Assembly (NCBI GenBank): GCA_020722725.1
Contig: DYKG01000009.1
Location: forward strand, 27,012 to 91,011
Length of the DNA: 64,000 nucleotides
Source: Candidatus Methylomirabilis sp.
GTDB taxonomy: Bacteria > Muiribacteriota > Ozemobacteria > Ozemobacterales > Ozemobacteraceae
Reading direction: 5' to 3'
This document shows, one piece after another, positions 43,901 to 50,806 of this stretch. The translations under genes and the position numbers were made by a program. The notes below the pieces were generated by a model. It worked only from the letters and a program-made list of their open reading frames with translations. It was not told the DNA's origin and made no database searches. How positions within the stretch are numbered: the first letter of the stretch is position 1; each line of letters starts with the position of its first letter.

Positions 43901-46544
43901 CTCTGGCGTTAACTGATGCCGGCGGGGCGGCCTGGCGGCTGTGCAGTTCTTCATCAGATTCGATTGCGCCGTGCAGACGGCAATAAATGTAACCGTTGCT
44001 GCTGAGATCTCCATGTACTTCATATCGACAACCAGGTTCGGGGCCGACGACTTTACCCTTGAGGTATTTGCCTTTTTCAAGGGCATTTATGTCGAGTCGG
44101 CGCATTAATTGCTCGTGGTCCATATTATACATTTCAACTGCTCCGAGCAGAACGCGTTGATTGGCGTAACAGGCCTTGTGTCTGGCTTGTTCTCGGGCTT
44201 TGCGAAAGTTGGGTACTGATATTGCCGCAAGAATGCCAATTATCGTGAAAACAATCATCAATTCAACAAGTCTGATACTTTTTCCACTGAATACATATAG
44301 AAAAATGCCAGAAATAATTTCGTAAATTGTGGTAAGAATTTTCCACAACAGTTTGCGCGCGGCAATCAGAAGAACGAAGAAAAAGAAGAATACAACGGTA
44401 AAAAGGGCTTCAGGGCTTGAGGCAATATTCCAGGCAAACCGCAGCAAACTCATGAACCCGCGAAAAAAGAACGGGTCTTTTCTCGTAATGTTGTCTTTCA
44501 CCGTTCCCTGGAAATTATACAGGTGGTATTGTTCCGGGGCAAAAATCTGCCAGTCCAGCCTTGAAACTGGAATATCCACCAAAGGCGGGGTGAATTCAAG
44601 TGAACCGCGCCATTTAATTTCGCTTACCTGACTCTTGAGTAAAACCTGTAAATCCATTTCAACCGGTTGACCCACTGTCTGACTCATTTCCAGCGGGATC
44701 TGAACTTTGCCGTCATTTTTGCTTGCCACCAGTTTTACCGGTTTGCCGCTGCGGAAAGCTGAAACTACTTCACTTCCGGAAGCCAGCTGCAGTTGCAGAT
44801 ACTGTTTGTTGTTGTTTCTAATGCGCATGCTTAGCAGGGTGTTGCTGGTCTGGTTGGTGGTAAATGTGGTTTTTACTTCCATTTTGTCAGCCACAACCGT
44901 TTGCTGATTTACATCCGAATAACGCTTAACTCTAAGAAGAATATTTGCCGGCCTGGTATTCTGGCGGTAAGCAAGAAGAATAGGTCTGCTGCTGCGGTCT
45001 TTTAAAGGCTGGGGCACTTCAAGTGGATCAAGCGAGTAAATGCCGTTAGGCAGCGGGTTGGCGTCGTCATTTCCCGGCTGAACCTCAACAGAAGTAAGAG
45101 CTTCGACGGCAATTGCGCCAAGTTCTCTTTCAACGCCCAAGGGAGCTACTTCCGGGATGGCTGTCACCGGTTTTGTGATATCGATCGGGGCTTCATAGAC
45201 GATTTCGATCTGGCAGGTGTCTTCTCTGCCGGCCATGAATTCAACCCGCAGCTTGCGGCTCGACCCTTCACGGATCTGACGATAAGAATGGGGCCGGTCT
45301 GCGTTAACGCTGGTGATTTCGACATTGTCAGGCAGTTGGAAACTGAAGCTGGAAACCGGGGCTTTGCTGATTGAATAATCGATGGTTTTAAAGCCTTGAA
45401 TTGAGGTTTCGCCAAGACTGATCAAGGTGGTTGATCGCGCATAAAGCAGCGGTTCGACGACCGGCTTTATCTCTTCAACTGGCTCAATTTGAGAGGCGCT
45501 GGCTATGATGCCATCTTCTGGCCTAATCTCGGGGGTCTGGGGCTTAACTTCAGTTCTGGTGTACTTTCGGCGCCATTTGATATTCAGATCGCTGTTTGCC
45601 CCCAGCCAGCCGACAAATGTGCAGGCATGCTTTTCGTTTTGGCTGTCTTCAACACTGTAATCCTTGAAAGAAGTGCTGTCGACTGACATGGTGAAATTTT
45701 CTGCTTCAAGCCTCAGGAACGCCAGAGGGATTTGGGCGATATTGAAATGCATGGTGTATAAGTCGTCAGAGTTCTGAACCGGCACCATGAAGGTAATTCG
45801 GCACTCAAAGCTGCCTTTGCCTTTGATCGGCAGAGAAAAAACCGTGTCTTTCCAGTTATTTTGACTAAGCATGTCTGAAGAAGACAGCGAAGTCTGGTAA
45901 TAGTTCTGCAGCAGGTTCTGCCTGCTGAGCTTGCCAAAGTTGACCTGGCGGGTTGAGTTGTCGAACCAGGTAGTTTTAAGGGTGGTGGGCACATCATTGA
46001 GAAATACCTTTTCAATGGCGAGACTGCCCCATAGAATCGGAATTTCGTGCCACTCATCGGTGTGCGTATCAATTTTGAAACTTGCTTCGAGGCGGGCAAA
46101 GTTTTCAAGCAGTCGGCCTTCGATTCTGGCAGAGTTTATCTGATACAATACCGGCGGCGGAGCGGTTATCGGTTTTGTTTGTGAGGCAAGCCAGGCTTCT
46201 TTGGCCTTTTTCAGAGTCTCGAATTCTTCGATGGGCAGAATAAAATACTTGCCGATATCCTGCTGCAGAACCTTGTAAAGGTCTTCATAGGGCACCAGAG
46301 TCTTGATAGTATTGAATTTCTCCGGTTCCTTCGGCGGCTCGGGGGCTGTGAAATCAGGGTTGTCGCTGCGGTTTATGAATGCAGGCGCAGGCCGATGTTC
46401 AAAACTGCCCGATGGAGCAGTATTCTGCTGGTTTTGCTGCAGTTCGATCATCTGGTTGAGGCTGCGCATCTGTTCAATGCTTGCAGCATTCAATATGCTT
46501 CCCAGGAAAATTAGCGTTAAAACCGCTATAAATCTGAATTTCAT
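40947..46544 (-). CDS. 1,865-residue envelope protein with internal duplication and embedded pseudopilin-like segment
   Basis: Start at 46544 (GGGGAGA upstream; signal peptide MKFRFIAVLTLIFLGSILNA). No family name recognised. Half 1 (about 25-735) and half 2 (about 1110-1775) are similar: IKTLVPYEDLYKVLQQDIGK with VLYQINSARIEGRLLENFAR in half 1, and IRVMAPFKELEKVVPTGDRV with AFRFESVTYRGVIEEKGVRF in half 2. Half 2 starts after a second signal-like stretch (LIFVMLFQLIAALPAQA). Between them, residues about 757-780 read RLVELMIVFTIIGILAAISV, then PNFRKAREQARHKACYANQR, as in type II secretion/type IV pseudopilins, including the Glu at position 5. Several other transmembrane helices follow, and three end the protein. 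Extracytoplasmic beta-rich regions are likely. Probably a surface structure or secretion-related scaffold. Confidence 0.7.
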   Translation of the reverse strand: MKFRFIAVLTLIFLGSILNAASIEQMRSLNQMIELQQNQQNTAPSGSFEHRPAPAFINRSDNPDFTAPEPPKEPEKFNTIKTLVPYEDLYKVLQQDIGKYFILPIEEFETLKKAKEAWLASQTKPITAPPPVLYQINSARIEGRLLENFARLEASFKIDTHTDEWHEIPILWGSLAIEKVFLNDVPTTLKTTWFDNSTRQVNFGKLSRQNLLQNYYQTSLSSSDMLSQNNWKDTVFSLPIKGKGSFECRITFMVPVQNSDDLYTMHFNIAQIPLAFLRLEAENFTMSVDSTSFKDYSVEDSQNEKHACTFVGWLGANSDLNIKWRRKYTRTEVKPQTPEIRPEDGIIASASQIEPVEEIKPVVEPLLYARSTTLISLGETSIQGFKTIDYSISKAPVSSFSFQLPDNVEITSVNADRPHSYRQIREGSSRKLRVEFMAGREDTCQIEIVYEAPIDITKPVTAIPEVAPLGVERELGAIAVEALTSVEVQPGNDDANPLPNGIYSLDPLEVPQPLKDRSSRPILLAYRQNTRPANILLRVKRYSDVNQQTVVADKMEVKTTFTTNQTSNTLLSMRIRNNNKQYLQLQLASGSEVVSAFRSGKPVKLVASKNDGKVQIPLEMSQTVGQPVEMDLQVLLKSQVSEIKWRGSLEFTPPLVDIPVSRLDWQIFAPEQYHLYNFQGTVKDNITRKDPFFFRGFMSLLRFAWNIASSPEALFTVVFFFFFVLLIAARKLLWKILTTIYEIISGIFLYVFSGKSIRLVELMIVFTIIGILAAISVPNFRKAREQARHKACYANQRVLLGAVEMYNMDHEQLMRRLDINALEKGKYLKGKVVGPEPGCRYEVHGDLSSNGYIYCRLHGAIESDEELHSRQAAPPASVNARADMAMESKMEMSRDKLSMNESAAPTSPAGGSFGAVKAKGALPIKTKFVMTPNHFSLERDLVIADIASDGALIANRTCPTVRVNYIWGSLLHGAEVFALILAFFAGLYFISGAFLDYSAKITFAAVIILLLSIVDLQLKSIGDMANIGMWIAIVGGIVWKLLWLSSKLTISFGDPDNSPPTNPIRQNDVSAKVGMVSDTARESININQTEPPSDPSSGRANPLLLLLIFVMLFQLIAALPAQAEKIREIRVMAPFKELEKVVPTGDRVVIIPEKDYDYLKDIIEKEPPVITAPQAFRFESVTYRGVIEEKGVRFKSEFNLNLFNDGWKSIALLTTAAIPSAATFNGKPLSLTTMNTDYFPAYGFMTDASGSARIEIDFFIPLSSSEYKHTSKFNLSMVPVCLSNLELTVNEKDCEAWIDPGVLQPAEKTDEKTVFKALLPPTTSLSFELYRNISGISRPVGPEKVEPDAAQEEQPVVIEEKTRVSSRELNLLYFKEGFVSGISTFELKIKGGSGIASLTFSIPDKIRILKVENKLIEDWNLIENQTPRKLEVFFKSKIRGNTDLVIEFEQEIQNLKNEDYLVPEIALIDAEQSTGILGIGCLQTLEISINTSPQGFSPIIAGEFLRDWKRGNPEKTPYAFKFLRHPNSLVLTISRPEDISQQTAVIDKAEALTLLDEDGYMLTRVVYEVRNNSQQFLKVKLPIIEDKKSELWSTQVAGESVRAGFDDAVGVYNLPIIRSPIDQGESKSFPVEIVYVIKTDNPLQAFNKIAIQLPQTHLPVSELSWILYLPEGYELMRETGNVDRSVSLIQTKFLNDSSYFSSISSFQVKKAQMQQKMQYQRKQATQESQTDRGLDKTGLLPVKFKIPTTSWSTSFTMLQIEPEGKAPYMEGMLVNPRKGLGFLFQALMIFIGILATVGLIKVVTGPNRYIWFLFLVLQTSIVAMAIYLKLYQADHFAQLGFATSMVLYLLYRFFAYQPGEQKDQV

Positions 46545-46560
46545 TTTATCTCCCCACAAC

Positions 46561-47565
46561 TCAGCTGATGCCGGTTAATTTCGAAAAATTTGTGATCTGA
46601 TCCTTGGTGCCAAGCACGACCAGCAGGTCGTGGGCATTGAAGACAAAATTCGGATCGGGATTTATGGTGGTGTTGGTCTCACGCCTTACCGCAACGATTA
46701 TTGCTCCCGATCTTTGCCGGATTTCTGCATTCTTCAGGGCACGGTTGTCGAGGAAAGACTGCTTCTGAATGCGAAATTCTTCCATCTGCATGGCCTGATT
46801 GTCGCCTGCAATCGCCGATTCCATGAAGTCTACCACCGAAGGCCGATGCAGCATGGCCGCCATTCTTGCTCCGGCTATGATGTTTGGTGAAACGACTTTG
46901 CTGGCTCCGGCTTTGCGCAATTTGGCGATTGATTCAATTTTTTCCGCCTTGGCTACGATATAGATGTCGCTTTTAAGTCCCTTGGCGGACAGAGAAACAA
47001 AAACATTGTCGGCATCGGTAGGAAGAGTGGCTGCCAGCCCGGTTGCTCTTTCAATGCCCGCTTCAACCAGAGTGTTGTCATTGGTTGCATCTCCTTCGAT
47101 GGCCAGTATGTCTTCCGCCTGAAGTTTTACAATTACCTCCCGGTCAATGTCGATAACGACAAAATCGTTATGAGAATTGCTGCGCAGGCTTTTAATTATT
47201 TCATGGGCCGTTTTACCCGCCCCACAGATAATATAATGGTCTTTCAGCTCATTGATCCGGTTTTTCATACGCTGCTGCCCCCAGATTTCTCTGATCTTTC
47301 CCTCGAAAATCAACTGTGCTATAGATGACGCGATATACCCGATAAAGCCGACGCCAACAAAAATCAGCATGATCGTCAGAACTCTGCCGGCATCTGAAAG
47401 CGGGTGAACTTCAGTGTAACCAACCGTAAAAATCGTTATAACCGTCATGAACAGACCGTCTAAAAACGACCAGGTTTTTCCCTCGACGATCTGATATGAA
47501 AAACTGCCGCCAAGAAGAATTGCCAGTAATACAGAAATGATATAGATGAGTTTTCGATTGGTCAT
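46561..47565 (-). CDS. Potassium channel with TrkA-N (RCK) domain
   Basis: A 334-residue ligand-gated K+ channel subunit. Two transmembrane helices flank a pore with the filter TVGYTE (about 47-52; TVGYGD in most K+ channels). A cytoplasmic RCK domain follows: YIICGAGKTAHEI (NAD-binding loop), FVVIDIDREVIVKL, EGDATNDNTLVEAGIERATG. A C-terminal TrkA-C-like domain (NFVFNAHDLLVVLGTKDQ) closes the protein. The filter variant TVGYTE is seen in some bacterial RCK channels, so K+ selectivity is likely but not certain. Lies one base from the giant gene and shares the operon. It could regulate K+ conductance in response to nucleotides. Confidence 0.88.
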   Translation of the reverse strand: MTNRKLIYIISVLLAILLGGSFSYQIVEGKTWSFLDGLFMTVITIFTVGYTEVHPLSDAGRVLTIMLIFVGVGFIGYIASSIAQLIFEGKIREIWGQQRMKNRINELKDHYIICGAGKTAHEIIKSLRSNSHNDFVVIDIDREVIVKLQAEDILAIEGDATNDNTLVEAGIERATGLAATLPTDADNVFVSLSAKGLKSDIYIVAKAEKIESIAKLRKAGASKVVSPNIIAGARMAAMLHRPSVVDFMESAIAGDNQAMQMEEFRIQKQSFLDNRALKNAEIRQRSGAIIVAVRRETNTTINPDPNFVFNAHDLLVVLGTKDQITNFSKLTGIS

Positions 47566-47705
47566 CAGCCTGCAGTGTACTGCAAAAAAGCTGTAACTTC
47601 AATCAACTTGAACGACATTTGCATTTTCAATTTTTTCGGCGGGTTGATTTGTTTCGGGGGTTGCTTTAATATAAATTTGCATTATGAAAAACACTGGGGG
47701 GTAAA

Positions 47706-48107
47706 ATGTTCTTAAAAGATTTCAATGAATATCAGCAGAAACTTTTTCTGGGGGTGGCTCGAGAAATGATCGAAGCAGATATGAAAGTCACCGATGAGGA
47801 AAAGCGGATGATTGCCGCTCTCAGCGCCGAAATGGGCCAGCCCGAGATGATTCGCAATCCAGGTGATGATGTCCTGAAGATGTATTTCCCCGATAAAAAC
47901 AGCCGGGTTGCCATGATGCTCGAGCTTATTGCTCTTTCAGGCTGCGACGGCAAATATGCTGAAGAGGAAGGTGCAATCATTAACCGCCTCAAAAAATTGT
48001 TTGAACTTTCCAATGCCGATGTCGAAGGCTACATGTCGTGGGTGAAAAAACTTTTCGCCACCTATGGTGAAGCTGCAAACTTTTTCGAATACAAAAAACT
48101 TGGATAA
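47706..48107 (+). CDS. TerB-like protein
   Basis: A 133-residue helical protein with a strong GGGGGGT ribosome binding site. The TerB-type pattern is visible: LFLGVAREMIEADMKVTDEE and VAMMLELIALSGCDGKYAEE, with acidic repeats that can bind metal. TerB proteins occur in tellurite and stress systems, but standalone copies are common and their role is unclear. It is divergent from the K+ channel and followed by a strong terminator at 48114. Confidence 0.7.
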   Translation: MFLKDFNEYQQKLFLGVAREMIEADMKVTDEEKRMIAALSAEMGQPEMIRNPGDDVLKMYFPDKNSRVAMMLELIALSGCDGKYAEEEGAIINRLKKLFELSNADVEGYMSWVKKLFATYGEAANFFEYKKLG

Positions 48108-48113
48108 TTTCCC

Positions 48114-48153
48114 AAAAAAACAGCCCGTTGATTATTTACGGGCTGTTTTTTTG
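48114..48153 (+). terminator. Rho-independent terminator after the TerB-like gene
   Basis: AAAAAACAGCCCG (48115-48127) pairs with CGGGCTGTTTTTT (48139-48151), with a T run at the end. Seven bases after the stop at 48107. Confidence 0.85.
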
Positions 48154-48260
48154 TCTTGAATTTCAGAATTTGCCTGAATAAGCCTGGAATTTTAAAGTAA
48201 ATGCCGAGTGTGGTTGAACAGGTTCAAACCTTAAAATTCATTGAATAACCAGGAGCAGCC

Positions 48261-48542
48261 ATGCGAAAAGAATTTACCGTCGGTGACATGATAAGGGCTC
48301 TTGAAAAACTTGACCCCGACCTGCCTATTTATGACCAGCATTGTGATGATGAAACTCTTGAAGAGGTATGGTTCAACCGGGACAAGCCCAAACCAAAAAC
48401 TCAAACCATTTACCTGAAGGGCAGTCTCGAGGGTGATACCGTCACTCTTGCGTGGACCGACCAGCGAGTCGGTGGCAAAACCATCGAAAAGAAAAAAATC
48501 GTTATTCTTTATCCTCAGGAAAAAGGTGTGACCGAACTCTGA
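48261..48542 (+). CDS. Small soluble protein of unknown function
   Basis: A 93-residue protein with AGGAG seven bases before the ATG. Sequence FTVGDMIRALEKLDPDLPIY and IYLKGSLEGDTVTLAWTDQR suggests a small alpha/beta fold. No family recognised. Lys-rich stretch KPKPKTQ in the middle. It stands alone between a terminator and a GNAT remnant. Function unknown. Confidence 0.6.
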   Translation: MRKEFTVGDMIRALEKLDPDLPIYDQHCDDETLEEVWFNRDKPKPKTQTIYLKGSLEGDTVTLAWTDQRVGGKTIEKKKIVILYPQEKGVTEL

Positions 48543-48683
48543 GAGTGGTTTGCCCGGCTGAATGGTTTTTGTTGCCTTCCTGGGCAAGACCCAGAGAATA
48601 AAAGGGCCATAAGAGTTTATGAAAATTGCGGATTTGTCTTTCTACAGATTGTCAGAACCCCGCAAGGCAATATGAATATTTAA
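48543..48683 (+). pseudogene. Remnant of a GNAT acetyltransferase gene
   Basis: The frame EWFARLNGFCCLPGQDPENK then RAIRVYENCGFVFLQIVRTP ends at 48681-48683. NKRAIRVYENCGF is the C-terminal acetyl-CoA-loop signature of GNAT enzymes. No N-terminal part is present and the fragment starts at a stop codon, so it is a decayed 3' end. Too short to be functional. Confidence 0.55.
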
Positions 48684-48791
48684 TGGCAGAGGTTAAGCCT
48701 GGTGCCTGCACCGAAAAAAGAGATAATCGTTAGAGCGGAGATGTTCGTTCTGGTAAAATATGGTTGAAGTTTCTCCTGAAAAGAGGTTTTT

Positions 48792-49013
48792 ATGCATGTA
48801 TTTTTCAAACCTGCGCTGATTCTGTTCTTTTTTATTTTTCTGTTTTTTTACATTTTTTCAAACAGCAATACCCTTGAAACGACCACCGAGGTTTATCAGA
48901 CCAGCACAGGAATGCCTCAGCAGAGAACCAATTATATCTTCCACTGGGATCGCTTCTACGATTATATTGTTAAAACACCAGACCGAATCAAACAATCATT
49001 TAACGGCAGCTGA
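48792..49013 (+). CDS. Small single-pass membrane protein of unknown function
   Basis: A 73-residue protein with GAGG six bases before the ATG. One hydrophobic segment (about 3-24, rich in Phe and Ile: LILFFFIFLFFYIF) followed by a polar tail with TYR-rich residues. No family recognised. It may be a membrane-associated regulator, but nothing specific is visible. Confidence 0.5.
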   Translation: MHVFFKPALILFFFIFLFFYIFSNSNTLETTTEVYQTSTGMPQQRTNYIFHWDRFYDYIVKTPDRIKQSFNGS

Positions 49014-49171
49014 ATAAAATTTTGATTTTTGGGGGGCAGTGGCTTTTATGTCTGCCGTTTAATGTGCTTGCCATGTGATAGAATGAATGAGTCTGAAGGC
49101 CTGATAAAAGAATAAGTGTTCGTATTGACTGGCCGCAGTTTCAGTTGGCACAATACCGTGAATATTGCGAC

Positions 49172-49984
49172 TCAGTTCAGTGCCAGTTCTTCTTTTTCAG
49201 GAACAAAAACCGGATTGACGATCAGGCGGTTCTTTCTTTTGTGAACCTCAGAGTCGTAGCTTTTTTTGATGTTTTTCCAGTCGGAAAAGCTCAGCAGTTC
49301 CTGAAGAAAACTCAGAACCCGTCGGTGATCATAAAGGTTGAATACCGGGAATTCCACGGTCAGCAGATCTACCGGGGCTGAACATTCATGAAATCTTCGC
49401 GACCAGCTTTCACGGAAATGGCTTTGCGAATCGCAGCAGTTAAGCATGATAATTCTGTATGTTGGTGGAAAATGTGTGTCATTAAGGTCTTCAGACGTGG
49501 CTCTAAATACGCGATATGGCTTTACATGGCGATCTTCGATCAGATCGCCGTTGCCGCAGCGAAAAATGTCGTCCATTTCAGCAAATGCCATGCCTCCGCC
49601 ATAGCGGGCATGCCCCGAATAAATGATCACGTCAATGCTGGCGTCTTCAAGTGCCTGTTTGAAAATCTGTTTTGGATTCTCGTTTACCTGGGTGATCATG
49701 CCGATTTCAATTTTAACCGGTTTGCCTTTATAGTAAAGCTTTTTCCCGTTCAGCGTCTCAAATGCGGGAAAGGTGCTCATGATGGTATCGCGTGGGTGAT
49801 CCCAGCCCCAGAAAACCGCGATGCGCATTTTTCCGTCGGCGAACATCTGCTCATACCATGGCCGTCCTTCCGGTATGATATCTGATGCCGACCGGCTCGG
49901 TTCGCGTCGAACGTTAGCGCCATTCAGGAAAATGGCGCCTAGCGTCAGAACGAAAAAAACTGTCAAAATTTTACGGTTGCGCAT
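49172..49984 (-). CDS. Secreted caspase/CHAT-fold-like protein
   Basis: A 270-residue protein from the ATG at 49984, with a signal-like N-terminus (MRNRKILTVFFVLTLGAIFL) followed by NGANVRRE. A TTG at 50029 is another possible start. The core resembles the caspase-hemoglobinase fold: VIIYSGHARYGGGM supplies the His (about 125) and RIIMLNCCDSQSHF the Cys (about 184), the order and spacing of CHAT and clostripain-like peptidases. FWGWDHPRD and FEILNGK-like segments are unassigned. Activity is not provable. It lies directly downstream of the siroheme protein gene on the same strand. It might be an envelope protease, but an inactive relative is possible. Confidence 0.55.
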   Translation of the reverse strand: MRNRKILTVFFVLTLGAIFLNGANVRREPSRSASDIIPEGRPWYEQMFADGKMRIAVFWGWDHPRDTIMSTFPAFETLNGKKLYYKGKPVKIEIGMITQVNENPKQIFKQALEDASIDVIIYSGHARYGGGMAFAEMDDIFRCGNGDLIEDRHVKPYRVFRATSEDLNDTHFPPTYRIIMLNCCDSQSHFRESWSRRFHECSAPVDLLTVEFPVFNLYDHRRVLSFLQELLSFSDWKNIKKSYDSEVHKRKNRLIVNPVFVPEKEELALN

Positions 49985-50040
49985 TACAACAGTAATATCG
50001 ACAGTTTTTTTGAAAAGTTTAAGCGGCAAACACTTTTTCT

Positions 50041-50733
50041 TCAGGCAGACTGCGGTTTCAGTTCAGGATTAGCCTCGAAAAACATTTGAAAAAAAGCTTC
50101 GAAGCCTCCGCAACGATCGATCATCATGCCAAAACGCTGGTGCGGTCTCGCATTTTTCCGGTAATATTCAACCAGAGCGTCAACGTGTTTCAGAGCCTGC
50201 TCATCATCAAGATCTTTTGCCAGTTCAACCGCAAGACGGGGCATTGCTCCACCGTTGCCGCCGACAAAAAGTTTCCAGCCCTTTCCGAAGCCAACCAGAC
50301 CGATATCTTTGATACAGGTTTCGGCGCATTGATTCGGGCAGCCACTGACCCCCATTTTCATCTTGCCTGGCAGTTCCATGCCATGATACTTTTCATCGAG
50401 TTTCATGCCAAGGCTGAGGCTATCTCTTATGCCGCGTTTGCAGAACGTGGTGCCGGGGCAGGCTTTGATGCTGCGAACACAAAGTCCGGTCGCCGCACCT
50501 TTATCCATGTCAAGGTCATTCCATATTCCGTCCACATCTTCTTCACGTACACCTAATAGAGCGATGCGAGCTGCGCTGGTGATTTTCAGGGCCGGTACTT
50601 TGAATTTTTCGGCTACATCGGCAAGTTTTCGTAATAGCTGTGGAGAAACGACACCACAGGGAATGTGGGGTGCAACCGCGTAAGTCTGCTTATCGCGCTG
50701 AATAATCGCGCCTTTTTCTCCATCTTTCAGCAT
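50041..50733 (-). CDS. Short siroheme/[4Fe-4S] nitrite/sulfite reductase-like protein
   Basis: A 230-residue single-unit protein with GGAGG before the ATG. It carries one ferredoxin-like half (IIQRDKQTYAVAPHIPCGVV) and the cluster cysteines C92, C98, C132 and C136 in KACPGTTFCKRGIRDS and VSGCPNQCAETC, the C-x5-C...C-x3-C siroheme-binding pattern. Full assimilatory enzymes are about twice the size with a repeated half. Small versions of this kind are sometimes annotated as nitrite/sulfite reductase-like or small anaerobic sulfite reductases. Electron donor and substrate unknown. It follows the aldehyde-dehydrogenase-like gene by about 70 bases. Confidence 0.8.
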   Translation of the reverse strand: MLKDGEKGAIIQRDKQTYAVAPHIPCGVVSPQLLRKLADVAEKFKVPALKITSAARIALLGVREEDVDGIWNDLDMDKGAATGLCVRSIKACPGTTFCKRGIRDSLSLGMKLDEKYHGMELPGKMKMGVSGCPNQCAETCIKDIGLVGFGKGWKLFVGGNGGAMPRLAVELAKDLDDEQALKHVDALVEYYRKNARPHQRFGMMIDRCGGFEAFFQMFFEANPELKPQSA

Positions 50734-50806
50734 AACCGCCTCCGTTGAAAATGTTTCATCGGGAAATTATCACATGGAGCAACCGGTTACAACTAATTTA
50801 AGAAAA

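Noticed and set aside
49125..49154. TTGACT/CACAAT promoter-like pair on the plus strand
   Set aside because: Spacer is 18 bases, the -10 is poor, and it would read antisense into 49172-49984 with no plus-strand gene to serve.
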